64,000 nucleotides of DNA, taken from positions 1,302,001 to 1,366,000 of the forward strand of contig JAAECO010000002.1 of NCBI GenBank assembly GCA_036850795.1. The letters run 5' to 3'. Position 1 is the first letter of the stretch; every line of letters starts with the position of its first letter. The notes beneath the pieces were generated by a model, which was given only the letters and a program-made list of their open reading frames with translations, ran no database searches and was not told the origin of the DNA. The position numbers were made by a program, and so were the translations under genes. Below, piece by piece: positions 33,165-46,231 of the stretch. The DNA is from Cordyceps javanica (lineage: Eukaryota > Ascomycota > Sordariomycetes > Hypocreales > Cordycipitaceae).

Positions 33165-36100
33165 ATGTCGATTGATTTCCCGAAGGAGGAGGAGGCTATC
33201 CTTGAGAAATGGAGAGATATTAATGCTTTCCACCGTCAGGTCAGTTGGAGACCTTCGCATAGGAAAAGTCGAATGAGACTGAGCTGACCGGTTCCGTGCA
33301 GCTTGAGCTAACGGCCAGCCTCCCGCGATACACATTTTACGACGGACCTCCTTTCGCGACAGGTTTGCCTCACTATGGCCACCTCCTCGCATCCACTATC
33401 AAGGACATCATTCCTCGTTATTGGGCAATGAAGGGATATCATGTCGAGCGTCGTTTCGGCTGGGATACTCATGGCCTCCCCATCGAGCACGAGATTGACA
33501 AGAAGCTGGGAATCTCTGGTAAAGCCGCAGTCAATGAGCTTGGTATTGGAAAATACAATGAAGAATGCCGAGCGATTGTTATGCGCTATGCCTCTGAATG
33601 GAGGGCCACAATTGAGCGGTTGGGGCGGTGGATCGACTTTGACAACGACTACAAAGTATGATAGCCTGGCGTGATGGCCCGAACGGGGCATGATGATATC
33701 TGATAAGCTAACAACATACAGACAATGGATCCTACATTTATGGAGACTCTTTGGTGGGTTTTTAAGCAACTGTTCGACAAGGGAAGCGTGTACCAGGGAT
33801 ACCGAGTCATGCCATACTCGACGGTGCTTACAACCGCACTGAGCAATTTCGAAGCCAATCAAAACTATCAAGATGTGACAGATCCTGCTATTGTGGTTTC
33901 GTTTCCTCTGCTCGATGACCCGAATGTCAACCTTCTGGCCTGGACTACAACACCATGGACACTTCCTTCACATCTCGGCTTGGCAGCGCATCCCGACTTT
34001 GAGTATATCAAAATTCAAGAGGGGAAATCCGGGAAGATTTATATCCTTCTAGAGAAACTATTAACCACTCTATACAAGGATCCCAAAAAGGCTGACTTCA
34101 AAATCATTGAAAAGATCAAGGGCAAGGACATGCTCGGCTGGAGATACGAACCCTTATTCGACTACTTCTACGAAGAATTTAAGGATACGGGATTTCGTGT
34201 GTTGAATGCTACCTACGTCACTGCCGATAGTGGTGTTGGCATTGTTCACCAAGCACCTGCGTATGGTGAGGATGACTATAACGTTGCTCTTGAGGCCGGT
34301 ATCATCTCTGAGAAGCGTCCGCCACCTGATCCGATCAATGATACCGCTCATTTTACGGAACGTGTGAGGGACTTCGCCGGAATGCATGTCAAGGAAGCAG
34401 ACAAGCATATCATCAAGTACCTCAAGAACTCTGGCCGGTTGGTTGTTGAGTCTCAGATTAGACACTCATACCCAATGTGCCCTCGATCGGATACCCCACT
34501 TATTTACAGAGCAGTCCCGTCGTGGTTTATTCGCATTCCAGAAATCATTCCAGACATGCTAAAGAATATCGAGGGCTCGCACTGGGTCCCCAGCTTTGTC
34601 AAAGAGAAGCGCTTCGCTAGCTGGATTGCCAATGCACGTGATTGGAACGTTGGCCGAAATAGATACTGGGGTACCCCTATCCCTCTATGGGTCAGTGATG
34701 ATTTGGAAGAACGAGTGTGTATTGGTAGCGTGGAAGAGCTGCGAAAGCTCAGTGAGCATCAAGGCGAAATTACCGACCTGCATCGCGACAAGATTGACCA
34801 TATTACCATACCCAGTAAGATGGGCAAGGGCGTACTGCGACGCGTCGACGAAGTTTTCGACTGTTGGTTCGAATCCGGCAGCATGCCGTATGCTAGCCAA
34901 CACTATCCCTTCGAGAACGTGGATAAGTTCCAAGCATCGTTCCCTGGCGACTTCATTGCCGAGGGCTTAGATCAGACCCGTGGATGGTTCTATACACTGC
35001 TGGTTCTAGGCACTCATCTCTTCGGCAAATCTCCCTTCCAAAATTGTGTGGTAAACGGAATCGTCTTGGCTGAAGATGGAAAGAAAATGTCGAAACGTCT
35101 GAAAAACTATCCCGACCCCGCAATCGTCATGCAAAAGTACGGTTCAGATGCACTACGTCTGTATCTGATCAACTCTCCCGTTGTCAGAGCTGAGCCCCTT
35201 CGTTTTAAGGAGTCGGGCGTCAAAGAAGTTGTCCAAAAGGTGCTGCTGCCGCTTTGGAACAGCTACAAATTTTTCGAGGGCCAAGTCGCTCTCCTCAAGA
35301 AGGTGGAGGGGGCCGATTACATGTGGAACCCTGATCTGGAGAGTACAAACACGAATGTCATGGACCGCTGGATCTTGGCAAGCTGCCAGAGTCTTCTTGA
35401 ATTTGTAAACAGGGAAATGAAAGGTGAGGCGCTCCCATGCCATTTTCGGTCTCGAGTTCTAACATGTTTGTAGGTTACCGTCTATACACCGTTGTTCCGC
35501 GCTTGCTGGAGCTGATTGACAACACTACCAACTGGTACATTCGCTTTAATCGTCGCCGTCTCAAAGGCGAAAATGGCCTGGATGACACTCAGCACGCTCT
35601 CAACGCCCTTTTTGAAGTGCTCTTTACACTCTGCCGGGGCCTGGCGCCCTTTACTCCATTCTTGACTGATAACATATACTGCCGCCTTCTGCCTCATATC
35701 CCGAAAAATCTTCAGGCAGAAGATCCTCGCAGTGTACATTTCCTTCGATTTCCCGATGTACGAAGCGAATTGTTTGACTCTGTTGTGGAACGTCGTGTCT
35801 CAAGGATGCAAAAAGTCATTGAGCTTGCTCGTGTCTCAAGAGAACGACGTAGTATCGGGTTGAAGACACCACTGAAGACATTGGTAGTCCTCCACCATGA
35901 CAAACAGTATCTCGACGATGTCAAGTCTTTGGAGAATTACATTACTGAGGAGCTAAATGTTCGAGATCTTGTTCTCACGAGCGACGAGACAAAGTACGGT
36001 GTCCAGTATAGTGTTACCGCCGACTGGCCCGTCTTGGGAAAGAAGCTTAAGAAGGATATGGTACGGGTGAAGAAAGCGCTTCCATCCTTGACAAGTGAGC

Positions 36101-36555
36101 AATGTCAGGGATACGTACGTGATAAAGAGATATGGGTTGATGGGATCAAACTTGAAGAAGGCGACCTTGTTGTTCGACGAGGTGTTAAAGAGGATGAGGC
36201 TTTCAAGACGTTGGAGACCAACACGGATAGCGATGTCCTGACCATTTTGGACGTTCATATCTACGAGGGTTTGGCACAAGAAGGTCTTGCACGAGAAGTT
36301 ATCAACCGAGTTCAGAAGCTCCGCAAAAAGGCAGGTTTGCAGCAGACCGATGACATCAAAATGGAGTATCGTATGCTTTCTGATCCAGAGTCGATCGGCT
36401 TGGAAGATGTTCTCAACACGCAATCTGCTGCGTTCGAGAGGGTTCTTCGTAGACCACTTGACAAACATGAGGATGGGGTTATTGGGGAAGTCATCGCTGA
36501 AGAGGAGCAAGAGATTCAAAAGGCAACTTGGATGCTGAGATTGCTTAAGCTGTAG
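33165..36555 (+). CDS. ils1: Isoleucyl-tRNA synthetase, cytosolic
   Basis: Exons 33165-33239, 33302-33655, 33722-35423 and 35474-36555; 1070 residues, as in yeast Ils1. It charges tRNA-Ile with isoleucine. The class I motifs are Pro48-His-Tyr-Gly-His52 (HIGH) and Lys598-Met-Ser-Lys601. The family sequence Trp-Asp-Thr-His-Gly-Leu-Pro-Ile-Glu and the editing-domain stretch Trp-Thr-Thr-Thr-Pro-Trp-Thr-Leu-Pro-Ser are present. No organellar presequence precedes the catalytic domain, so the cytosolic form is meant. An ATG at 33013 opens an 87-codon frame overlapping the start codon in another frame and could be an upstream ORF if the leader includes it. Introns 1-2 are near the 5' end. Confidence 0.97.
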
Positions 36556-37640
36556 CTGTGAATTCCTAGTTAAGCTCTATTAGGAATACATATGCTTGAA
36601 CAAACGGTTTCAAATTGTCAAAGTTGGTTTCAATTGTCGCAATACTTATTGGGATCTGGGTCGGGTAAGCCAGCCTAGACAGATTTTTTGGCAGCGCGCT
36701 ACGAACGGGCTTATTAGCCACAGCTCTATTCCCGTGTCAGTAACTTACCAAGTAACAATTCTTCAACTTCATAAATTCCATCGCACACTTGTCTTTTTCA
36801 ACAGCGTTATAATCAGCGACTATGCATCTTCCGTATGCAGCTGCCTATATGGCAAGGTTAGTGGCGTTGCTGAGTGGTTCAGAGACCTGTACTGACTTCC
36901 GTACTGCACTGCGTTGTTGCTTTAGCAAACTTTTGTATTGGGCGAGGAGGCGTCATTGCAAACAATTGAAACAGCAGATACTGTGTCGCGGTCTGATAAT
37001 GGTTCCATTTCAGGTTGCTAGAAGGTAGGCATCCTAAATGCCGTGTATCCTCCTAAATAAACTCCGGGGCAACAGGCCACTTTTTAGCCTTACCTAATCC
37101 ACTCGTCCGAAGAGAGTTGTCGGTTGGTACCTATGATGTAGGCACTGTCAAGCACAAAAATGACACCAGAGAGTGCGATTACCGCCTGGTTGTTCGAAAA
37201 GAGTGAAACAACTTAATTCTCCTTCTTAGAAAATAGAAGAGGAAGAACAAGGAATAGATGTATACTAATACGTACTTGCGGCATCGTCGAGCGCTTTACT
37301 CCGTACATACCGAAAGAGCTCATTAAAAGTCGCGTGCCGCGTGATGGCCCACACCCATACGCGTAAAGCCGTAGCTGCGCGTCCACGTCTTGAGTGGTTA
37401 CCTTCCTCCAGCAAAAATCCCCAAGTTCACTTTCGAGCGATTTGCTGCTTTCATGCAGATGAGAATTGATCGAATCCAGAACATTATCGCGCGGCCTGAA
37501 AGGTGATTTATAAATCACTTTTGTTCGGGCTGGCCATGAAGCATCAACGACACACCGTGTCCGAGCTGCCCAATTTCAACAGGATTGCCTTTCGTTCGCC
37601 TTCTGCTTCGATAATGGACCGCTAGCAAGCGCTCCCAATC
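36556..37640. other. Intergenic between IleRS and SFI1
   Basis: About 1.1 kb with no supported gene. A minus-strand ORF at 37213-37518 has no recognisable family. One TACTCCGTA motif occurs near 37298. Confidence 0.5.
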
Positions 37641-40600
37641 ATGGGCTCAAGTATATCTTAAGAGCTGTCTGGATGAATCGATACGAGGAGAGCTAATACT
37701 GACTGCTGAATTTCAGTGGCTTACGTGCCGTTTCAACTACCGAAGAACGAATTACCCTTGCCTCAGCACCATGTCGCTTCTCAATCCCCCGCGTGGACGT
37801 CGACTACTCAAGATCCCTATTACTCGAATGAAGGTCTGTAAATATCCCGAAAACAGTATACAATCTAGCTGCCGAATTAACAAGCTTAAGATATTGAGAT
37901 TTTACACGAAATCGTTTCTATAGCCCAAGAAAAGCTAGAGGATGTCAGCGACGCGCGACCGCTTCCTGCAGCTGCCCTGTTCAACGCGTACGACGAAGTG
38001 CTCCCTAAGCATGGCGTCGACCCGGACGATGAAAACCATCTTTCAAGGTTGATATTCCGTATCGGAGGAGAGAAGAGCTCCGGCAGCTTACCCGAGAAGT
38101 TCCGAGCCGTCCTGGCTAGCATGGGAATATCATTGGAGTATGGAGACAGTAGCCCAGTATCACTAAGAGCATCCCGTTCGTTACACTCTTCTTTGGATGT
38201 ATCACTTCACGATGAGGTAGACTACCAGAACGTTCTATCCGCATTGCCACGGCCTGGAGGGAACCATACGGAGCCAGCGACACCGTGGCCCAGGGCCATA
38301 GGTTACGGAGACGAGAGCATGGAAATGGAATGGAAGTCGGCTGACAAGTTTGCAACTCTCGGTTCTGTGTCGGATACGAATCCGAAGGCGAATTCGATGG
38401 TGGAAAATGTTTCAAATCACCTTTCTCTGCAGCCAGAAAGTCAGCAGGGTGTACGAGGACGCATCAGCCATTCCTCGATGCCACCGGCCACTTATGGCTC
38501 TCAAGCATCGGCAAGGGATGTCTTGAGGTTTTCGGGTGCCGAGGAAGAGATACCCAAACTACGGGCTGCCTTGTCGCGACCACCACTCCTTAGTATCCTC
38601 GATCGATGGCGCACCGCGAGTACGAGAGAAAAACTCCAAAGGGCGTCGTCACACTCATTGGAAAACGCAAATTTGTCCGCACTTGGTGCTGACGGCTCAA
38701 AAGGCTCAGATGCGAAGATACATCAGCCACAGACTCGCTCTCCTCTAACGGGCTGCTATTTCACCCAGCAAGCAGAATCTTCAAGCGAACCAAAGGCGGA
38801 ACATCATGAGGACGCGATCTCGCTGCTCCCTGTCCCTGCCACCCATCATCGGCTACTGATCCCTCGGGAGCAGGAAGGCGAGGGCCATGGAGATTACACT
38901 GCCATGCTGAATCGTGCTGGGCGAGCCCGTGAAATATATTTAGCTAGCAGAGCTTTCAACCACTGGGCGGAGAGAACTGCGGCTAGATTAGAGAAAGAGG
39001 CGGTAGCGCGTCGACACATGATTCGATACCGCTGCTTCCGGGGCTGGAGCAACGCTCCAAACTCGAAGTCGCCTGCCGTCGATAACCTCAGAGCTGCGAC
39101 AGCTGTGCAAAAGCTCCGCCGTGCCGTTGCCTGCCAGGAAGAGCAGCTGCGAGCAGCTGCATCAGCCATTTCTGAAACGAATTGCCTCCGAAAAGCCAAA
39201 CGTGCGATGCGTCATTGGCTTTGTAGCACTACACAACAACAGATTCGTTGCGAAACCGCACACCGTTTTAAACAAGGGCTTGCTCACTCTTGGAAAAGAC
39301 TCATGATGTCTCACCAAAAACATGCAGAATCGGTCACAGAAAAGCGACAAGCTACACGGAAACAGCACCTAATACATCATTGGGCTGGCAAGGCACAACA
39401 AGCGGAAAGACAGTACACCATCAGCACCCATGTTGGACTCGTTCGACCGTTGTTCGCTCATCTAGCAGCCTGGTGGGATCATATGGAAGTTGAAAACAGG
39501 GCAGACATATATCGCGCGAATCTGGCATGGATGGAAGCACATTCTACCTTAGATATCTGGAATCTGCGCGCTCGGGCTCAAGCATGTGTTTGGCGGAGTG
39601 ACTATCAAACTGTTGTATGCACGTTGGGAAAGTGGACTCGAGTAATGGAAAATGGGAGAACGGAGCAGAGCAGAGCAACTTCTGATACGGAGCGGTATCG
39701 AATTCCGGCTACCTTGGCTCGAGTTGGACAATTCGTCAACTATACGAGCAAACTTGAATACTACGCACATCGAGCGCGACTATTTATCCTGGCATCCAAG
39801 TTTCTCCGGGTGCTTGATCGTGCTTATGAGTTTCGAAAAGCCTCTCGAAAAGAAGAAGTTAGGCAGCAGCTCAGGGCGCGATATAAAGAGGTTTCATCTG
39901 CCAGGAAGAAACGACAGTTTCATTCTGCATTAGGAGCATGGCGTTCTTCAGCGCAGAGCCACGCCTCCACCGCTACCGAGACGAAAGGGCGTGTTGAAAG
40001 ACAAAGGCAAACTTTCAAGTTGGACACAGTCAGAACATGGCTAGATACTGCAAGTCGAAATCAAGAGCAGCATGCTACTAGCCAAAATCATGTTCTTCAT
40101 CATGGAATTAGCGGCTGGCGGGAACTCTCCAACGAATTGACGGAACAAGATGCACGGTGCTGGGACATGTGGATGCAGCGCAAGCAGCGGCAAATTCTTA
40201 AGGTTTGGTCAATTTCATCACTGCAAGGAAGCGGGCGAGCACACACGGCGACAATGGTACAGCAAAGACACGAAGTAGAAAAACGGAACCGGGCATTTCA
40301 CTTTTGGCGACACTCAGGTCCAGACTCAGAGGCCACTGATGCCAAATACGCTTCTGTCACGCCACGCCATCTGAGTGTCCCCGGCCGACGCTCTTGGAGG
40401 ATACTATCGTCAAGGAAGCCAACTACCAAGCATGAAGCCGTCCCTCAAGACCTGCGTGCCTTCAACATGCCTGCAGCTTCCCCAGATACCCCAACGCGGT
40501 GGACCGGGAGGCCGTTGGTAGTGCCGAGCACACTGGCCAAACCTATGCGTGCTGTGAAGGAAGCAGATGAGCAATCTACAACTGCCTCCAGCTTGAGCGA

Positions 40601-41087
40601 TGAGGCTGAAGTTGGTTATGATTTGGCAACAAGCACAAAAGCCTCACAGCAAAGTTTCCACCGAAATCTAGTCTGGCGAACTGGCAAAATAACCTCTACG
40701 ACGCCACAAGCGCCACCGCCCACGAGTCTACGCCGAAGTATCCAGTTTCGAAATCCGGCCTTTACTTCATCAGCCATGCTTGCCGCTTCGGAACGAACTG
40801 TTCGGCCAGGAGGATCTGTGAACAAGCAGCTTGAGAGACCCGAAAGAAAGACCAAACAATTTCCAGGGTATGTTGACTCGGCAATCCAGACTGGTCTATC
40901 TGCTAGACCTGGGCCACTAAGCCAGAGACCTCCAACTTTGAATCGGAATGGACCTGCAACACCAAGCAGGCAGCCTACACGAAACGGCACCAGGGGTGAA
41001 TCTGGTGCCGAACCCCTTGATGACTGGACACATGTAACTAGAACCGCACCTCAACCCTCGCGGTTCGCTGGAGAGCGTCGTAATTGA
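37641..41087 (+). CDS. sfi1: SFI1-like spindle pole body / centrin-binding repeat protein
   Basis: Predicted exons 37641-37650 (10 nt), 37717-37833 and 37891-41087; 1107 residues. The first two exons are less certain than the third. The central region (about 340-830) consists of loosely repeated helices with the Sfi1 spacing of a Trp preceded by Ala/Phe/Leu-x-x: Ala-Phe-Asn-His-Trp, Cys-Phe-Arg-Gly-Trp, Ala-Met-Arg-His-Trp, Leu-Ile-His-His-Trp, Thr-Leu-Gly-Lys-Trp, Ala-Leu-Gly-Ala-Trp, Ile-Leu-Lys-Val-Trp and Ala-Phe-His-Phe-Trp. Each such repeat binds one centrin (Cdc31). The protein would form the half-bridge needed for spindle pole body duplication. The C-terminal ~250 residues are Ser/Pro/Arg-rich, with possible CDK sites. 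Rapid divergence outside the repeats is normal. Confidence 0.85.
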
Positions 41088-41605
41088 CGAATGGCTGCAG
41101 AATGGCTGCAGAATGGCTGCAGAGTGGTTGGACTAAAGCTCGCACCTACCTACGCCACTGAACATAACGAAAAATCATGGTGGATCGAACCCTGGCACAT
41201 TGCAATCGGGAATTGGGTATTTTTCTGTTGTTCACAATTTCTAGCACCTTTGGTTGGCATGTTGTTGATGCTCGCCCATAACTGCCGTAGTCGTTGGAAG
41301 TCAATGTTTGGCATTGAGCCTTTCACAACTCGTACCGTAATGATAGTGACCACAATGGAATACATGCGTTTGTATTTCTAAATTAAAATGCCGACGGTGA
41401 AGTGGTGCACCAATACCAGTAGACTTATTAACTGCTCCAGGATGGATTTGATGTTGCACAGGCGGCCCCACATAGCATGTGAGCTTTCCCCATGACACCT
41501 TGACTGATGACTGCCAAGACTTGAACTTGATAACGGACTCGCATCCATGAACGGTACAGCGACCATAAACAGTGCAAATGCTTACATGAAGAAATACCTG
41601 GTAGC
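41088..41605. other. Intergenic, with an 11-bp triplicate directly after the SFI1 stop
   Basis: AATGGCTGCAG occurs three times in tandem at 41090-41122. The remainder up to the RAV1 start shows no gene. Confidence 0.7.
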
Positions 41606-44600
41606 ATGAGCGCTGTTCTACCAGGCCAGCCACAGTCAAGGCTTCAAAGCTTCGCTACTGGCTCCTGGGCTAACAGACACGTCAACGTAAGCTCCCCAAC
41701 TGCAAGTATGGCGGCTTAGCTAACCTTCCGATTATACCAACATAGGCTTACATCACCGGCAGCGCGCTGACCATTTTGGACGATCCGCAAAAAGTCATAC
41801 AGACTGTTTATGATGACAACGATGACGAGCTGCTGGCTATCGCCTTCGATGATGCAAGTGGCAAGATAGCCGTCTGCACCGCCGACTCAATCCGAGTGTA
41901 TCGACCAAGTGTACAACCGCAGGATCCCCTAAAGGTTAGACCGAATATGTATCTGGTATATCGACACAATATGAGCTGACACTAGCCTAGTGGGCACTAG
42001 AAGCGTCGTTTGCAACATTGCCAGCTGCAGCTGGTGAGTCGTGTACATTATCATGGGGCCGAGAGGAGGAGCTCCTCGCTGCAACATCCTCGTTGTCGCT
42101 ATATTCTACCAAAGCCGAATGTCGACGCTTGTGGCATAAATGCCTCCCGAATAGAGCCAAGTTGGCAACACTTTCATACGACTCAGCCTATATCGCCTCC
42201 GTATCCAGCCTCGACAAACTGCCAAAAATATGGCGGCGTCTAGCATACGGCCGAGACGAAGTTCGATTCGACTACTCATACCTACCACATCCTGATATTG
42301 TAACTATGGTACGCTGGCGCAAGCCTCTCCATATTGACCAATCTGCAACCAATGTTCTCTATACGCTCTGCCTAGACGGCCTGGTCCGTGTCTGGACCCC
42401 TACGGAGACAGTCGACGGTCAACATTGGCAACTTTGGGGATCTATCAACATAAACAAGCCCGCTTTCGACCTGACAGTTGAATCCTTTGGCTGGATTGTC
42501 CTTATCATCGACGGGCGAGAGTTTATACCGTGTGTAGAGCATCTAGTCCAGGTGCGAATGTCCGATGATCCCGCCACGGACGAGGTGGCTATGGAACACT
42601 TGATTGCAGTTGCAAATAAGACACCGGAGATATGTCTAGCGATAGACCGGAATGGCACAATGTCAGCTTGGGCTCTTGACAATGTTGGCAGCAATAGCCC
42701 GGAAGACGATCGCGTGTTTAACATTGCTCAAGTCTGGTCTCAGACTTTCAAATCATTAGACGGGTTCAGAATTCCTTCAGAGACGCACCATATCGAAGTG
42801 CAGTCATACTTTGATAAAAAGGCAGGTAAACTTGCACTTCTCCTGCACTCATTTGATGGTAGAATCGGCGTATTCTACAGCGATATCGCAAATTTATTCA
42901 GTCCTACAACAAATGATCAGCGATTATCTCTTCAGACTGTCTGGTCTGGGCATTCGACCTCTATTACCAAGATCAATCGCAACTTTAGCGGGCGTGCAGT
43001 TGTATCGCAAACAGAGACAGGAGAGTGTATTGTGTGGAATCACCCAGAACGTCGGCTTGTGCCAAATATCGGCCTAAATCGGGCAAGCGTCATAACACAC
43101 TCTATGCGTGTCCATAGAGTCTGTGTACTTCGTAAAGGCAGGTTCGTTGTCTTTCTGAGCACAGGCTGCGTATCTCTCTGGGATTGTCGGCCCAGCAAAG
43201 CCTGTATGCTTGCCAAGTGTCCGGCTCAATGGTCCGGAAAGGCGCTTTGTCTTATTGCCTTGCCTCGGCCGGAACCCAGTGAAAGAACGAAGGCTCACAT
43301 TTCTATGATCACATCCGAACGGACCGGAATCGTTTGGGAGGCCACGCTGCCAGCGTATTCTGCCGGGGTCTCCAACACAGTTGGTGGCCAAATTGGTGAA
43401 TTCTGCCGGTTCGAGCTTGATGCTGCGGATGGACTCAAATACGTTCTCCCGGTTGACCCTGCTGGGAAAACCCCTGTTGCATCGGGCTTTCTGGATGTGT
43501 TTGCTAGGGATGTCGCTATCTCTTATACCGAAGACGGCCGTGTCGACTTTTGGACCGCAAGAGTAGATTTACAAAAACACAGAGTTGATTGGCTTTCTAC
43601 CTGTTGCACGCAAACCGGAATGGAAGAACCGGCGCTAGCAAGTGGGAGTACCTTGAAAAAGGCGGCATTGGTAAACTCTTCACGGTCTCAGCTTACGATT
43701 TGGGATATCGGTGGCTCTCGCCTAGAATTTGAAGAAGACTACGATACGTACAATACTATTCAGGATCTGGATTGGACTTCGACGCCGGATGGACAGTCAA
43801 TTCTCGCTGTTGGGTTTCCGTACCGCGTTATCTTGCTCTCCCAAATGCGTTTTGACTACCTGAATAAAGGACCTGCGTGGGCCCAAATCCGGGAAATAAG
43901 CATACGAGAGCTGACTCCTCATCCAATCGGAGACTCAACCTGGCTTGGAGACGGTCATCTTGTTATTGGCGCTGGAAATCAGCTGTTTGTCCAGGATCGG
44001 CTGGTCAGCAGCGATGACACCAGTACGTTGGACATTCGCTTACCGCAGCGGCGTGATGGCTCATGGGATATATTTGAGGCTGTTCAGCGATTTAATGGCC
44101 CTCTACCTATATTTCACCCGCAATTTTTGAGCCAGTGTGTTCTGTCCGGGAAAGGTGTCATAGTTGGACGAGTTCTGAAAGCCCTCCACAAGGCTTTAAA
44201 ATACATCCTACCAGGAGAATCCGTCGATGATTATGTGGGATTAGACCTGGCTGAAATATATGCGGCAACAGTGAGTCAACTATCTTGGCGTTTTCAGACA
44301 GCAACTAACAGCTGAAGAATTTAACTAAGCCACCGTCGAAGAAGGGCCAAGTCCAGTACTTAAATTCCGACGGCGACCACAGTGATGATGAAGAAGAACC
44401 TTTCTCAGAGACCACGGCAGCCGCAATCAACGAGATTTTGACGAGAGTCCGCATTCCGCAGCTCTCTGGCCATGAACAAATCCAGCTGATGGATATGATT
44501 GAGTGCGCTGCTTTCGTTGAGAAGCACCGTCGATCCATGGATGAGAATGGTGCGCGTTTCATGCTCTTCTTCCGCCAACATGCACTTCGGAAAGGCCGGA

Positions 44601-45870
44601 CAAGTGAGATCCAGCTGTCATGGAGAGAAATAAACTGGGCGTACCACTCTACTACTCAGGATATCCTTGTTGACTTTGTTACGCGACAGACACATGGTCC
44701 TATGCTGTGGAGGCATGCGCGAGAAAGCGGCCTCTTCATGTGGATAGCGGATATATCTGCCTTACGAGCACAATTTGAGATTGTTGCAAGAAATGAATAT
44801 ACAAATAGCGAAACCAAGAACCCTGTTGACTGCAGCTTGTTTTATCTGGCTTTGAAGAAGAAGACTGTTCTGCAGGGTCTCTGGCGTATGGCTGCCGGAA
44901 ACAAGGAGCAAGTTGCAACACAGCGCCTACTACTGAACAACTTTGAAGAGGATAAGTGGAAGACGGTAGCTCAGAAGAACGCCTATGCGTTGCTGAGCAA
45001 ACGACGTTTCCGTAAGTTCGCTCGCCTCTCATAACAATGCCCCGGCGCTGACAGAGCAGAATATGCCGCCGCGTTTTTCCTTCTCGCCGGCAGACTCGGT
45101 GATGCCGTTGAAGTCTGCCTGCGCCAAATGAAGGACATGCAGCTAGCTATCGCCGTAACCCGTGTTTACGAGGGTGATAACGGTCCCGTTTTGCGCAAGC
45201 TGCTACAGGACGAAGTATTGCCAGCGGCCGCCCAGGAAGGAGATAGGTGGTTGGCATCGTGGGCTTTTTGGATGCTGGGACGCAAAGACATGGCTGTTCG
45301 AGCACTTATTGTATGTCAAACTGACTTTGTTTCTGTTTTGCTCTGACACTCCGACGCAGACGCCAGTCTTCACACTTTTGGAGACTCCAAGCTCCCCCGA
45401 CTTTCGATCCCGGCTTTTTCTAACAGATGACCCGGCATTGGTTGTTCTGTATGGCCAACTACGCCACAAAAGCCTACAGACCCTGCGCGGTGCGTCAAAA
45501 GTGAACCCGAGAGTAGAATGGGAGTTCGTCCTGCACAGTGCAAAGATATACGATCGCATGGGATGCGATCTCCTGGGTTTAGATCTAGGTGAGATAAACG
45601 ATGACTTTCTGCTATGGAGTGAAAACTCACACAGGATTAGTGAGAAACTGGGAATTCCAACAGTCATCCTCGCCCGGTATTGGTGGAGAGGTCAATCCGC
45701 TGAAGCTCCTGCGACGAAGAAGCTCTCTTGTCGTCAATGATCTGCCTCCGGTGCAGCTGCAAACAGGATTGTCGGACCCGAAAGAGCGAGGCGCTAACGA
45801 GGAGGCCCCGGCCCCGACTACTTTTGAAGAGCCGGATGTCGGTTCACTGCTCGATAGCTTTGGGCTCTAG
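41606..45870 (+). CDS. rav1: RAVE complex subunit Rav1 (rabconnectin-3 alpha homologue)
   Basis: Seven exons: 41606-41686, 41746-41934, 41991-44270, 44318-45011, 45060-45310, 45360-45588 and 45641-45870; 1317 residues. The first ~700 residues form WD40 blades (for example Cys-Leu-Asp-Gly-Leu-Val-Arg-Val-Trp and Gly-Glu-Cys-Ile-Val-Trp-Asn-His). The Rav1p C-terminal domain follows (about 700-1230), with Arg-Phe-Met-Leu-Phe-Phe-Arg-Gln, Ile-Asn-Trp-Ala-Tyr-His-Ser, Tyr-Ala-Ala-Ala-Phe-Phe-Leu-Leu-Ala-Gly-Arg and Leu-Ala-Ser-Trp-Ala-Phe-Trp-Met-Leu-Gly. Rav1, with Rav2 and Skp1, reassembles V1 and Vo sectors of the vacuolar ATPase. The acidic tail ends Gly-Ser-Leu-Leu-Asp-Ser-Phe-Gly-Leu. Every junction keeps frame and family sequence. 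Confidence 0.94.
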
Positions 45871-46231
45871 TGGGGAGAGGCCATGTCTATTGTGTACCCC
45901 GTAGCGGATACCGCAAACGCAGTTTTAATACATTGTATACCGTACGACGGATTATCCATACCTACATAAGCCACTTGCAGCCCAAAATTGTAACTAGTAC
46001 CTGCCACTCTATTATAGTGAGCTATCGCTGTAATGGTTGATAATCAGCGCTTCTTGGGGGGCACGGTCCACCACATAGGTTGCAGCGGGTACAGCAGCCT
46101 GAACTTTCCGCGTTCCTGACTAATCCACCAAGTATGCTCAACTAACTTCTCCACGAACTGACTGCTGGTGGCAGGTCTAGCATCAACAAGTGCGGGATCC
46201 GGGTAATGCCAACGTCTCGAAGGTGAAGACA
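45871..46231. other. Short intergenic region and possible 5' coding part of the OPT gene
   Basis: The frame of the OPT gene is open upstream of its first in-frame ATG only to about 46181, preceded by an in-frame TAG. An additional 5' exon starting at ATG 46033 is conceivable but has no convincing splice donor. Confidence 0.4.

Noticed and set aside
37213..37518. Minus-strand 101-codon ORF upstream of SFI1
   Set aside because: No homology pattern, lies in a promoter region.
46033..46180. Extra 5' exon of the OPT gene from ATG 46033
   Set aside because: Only a poor GTCCAC donor would keep phase, and the acceptor is weak; N-terminus left uncertain.
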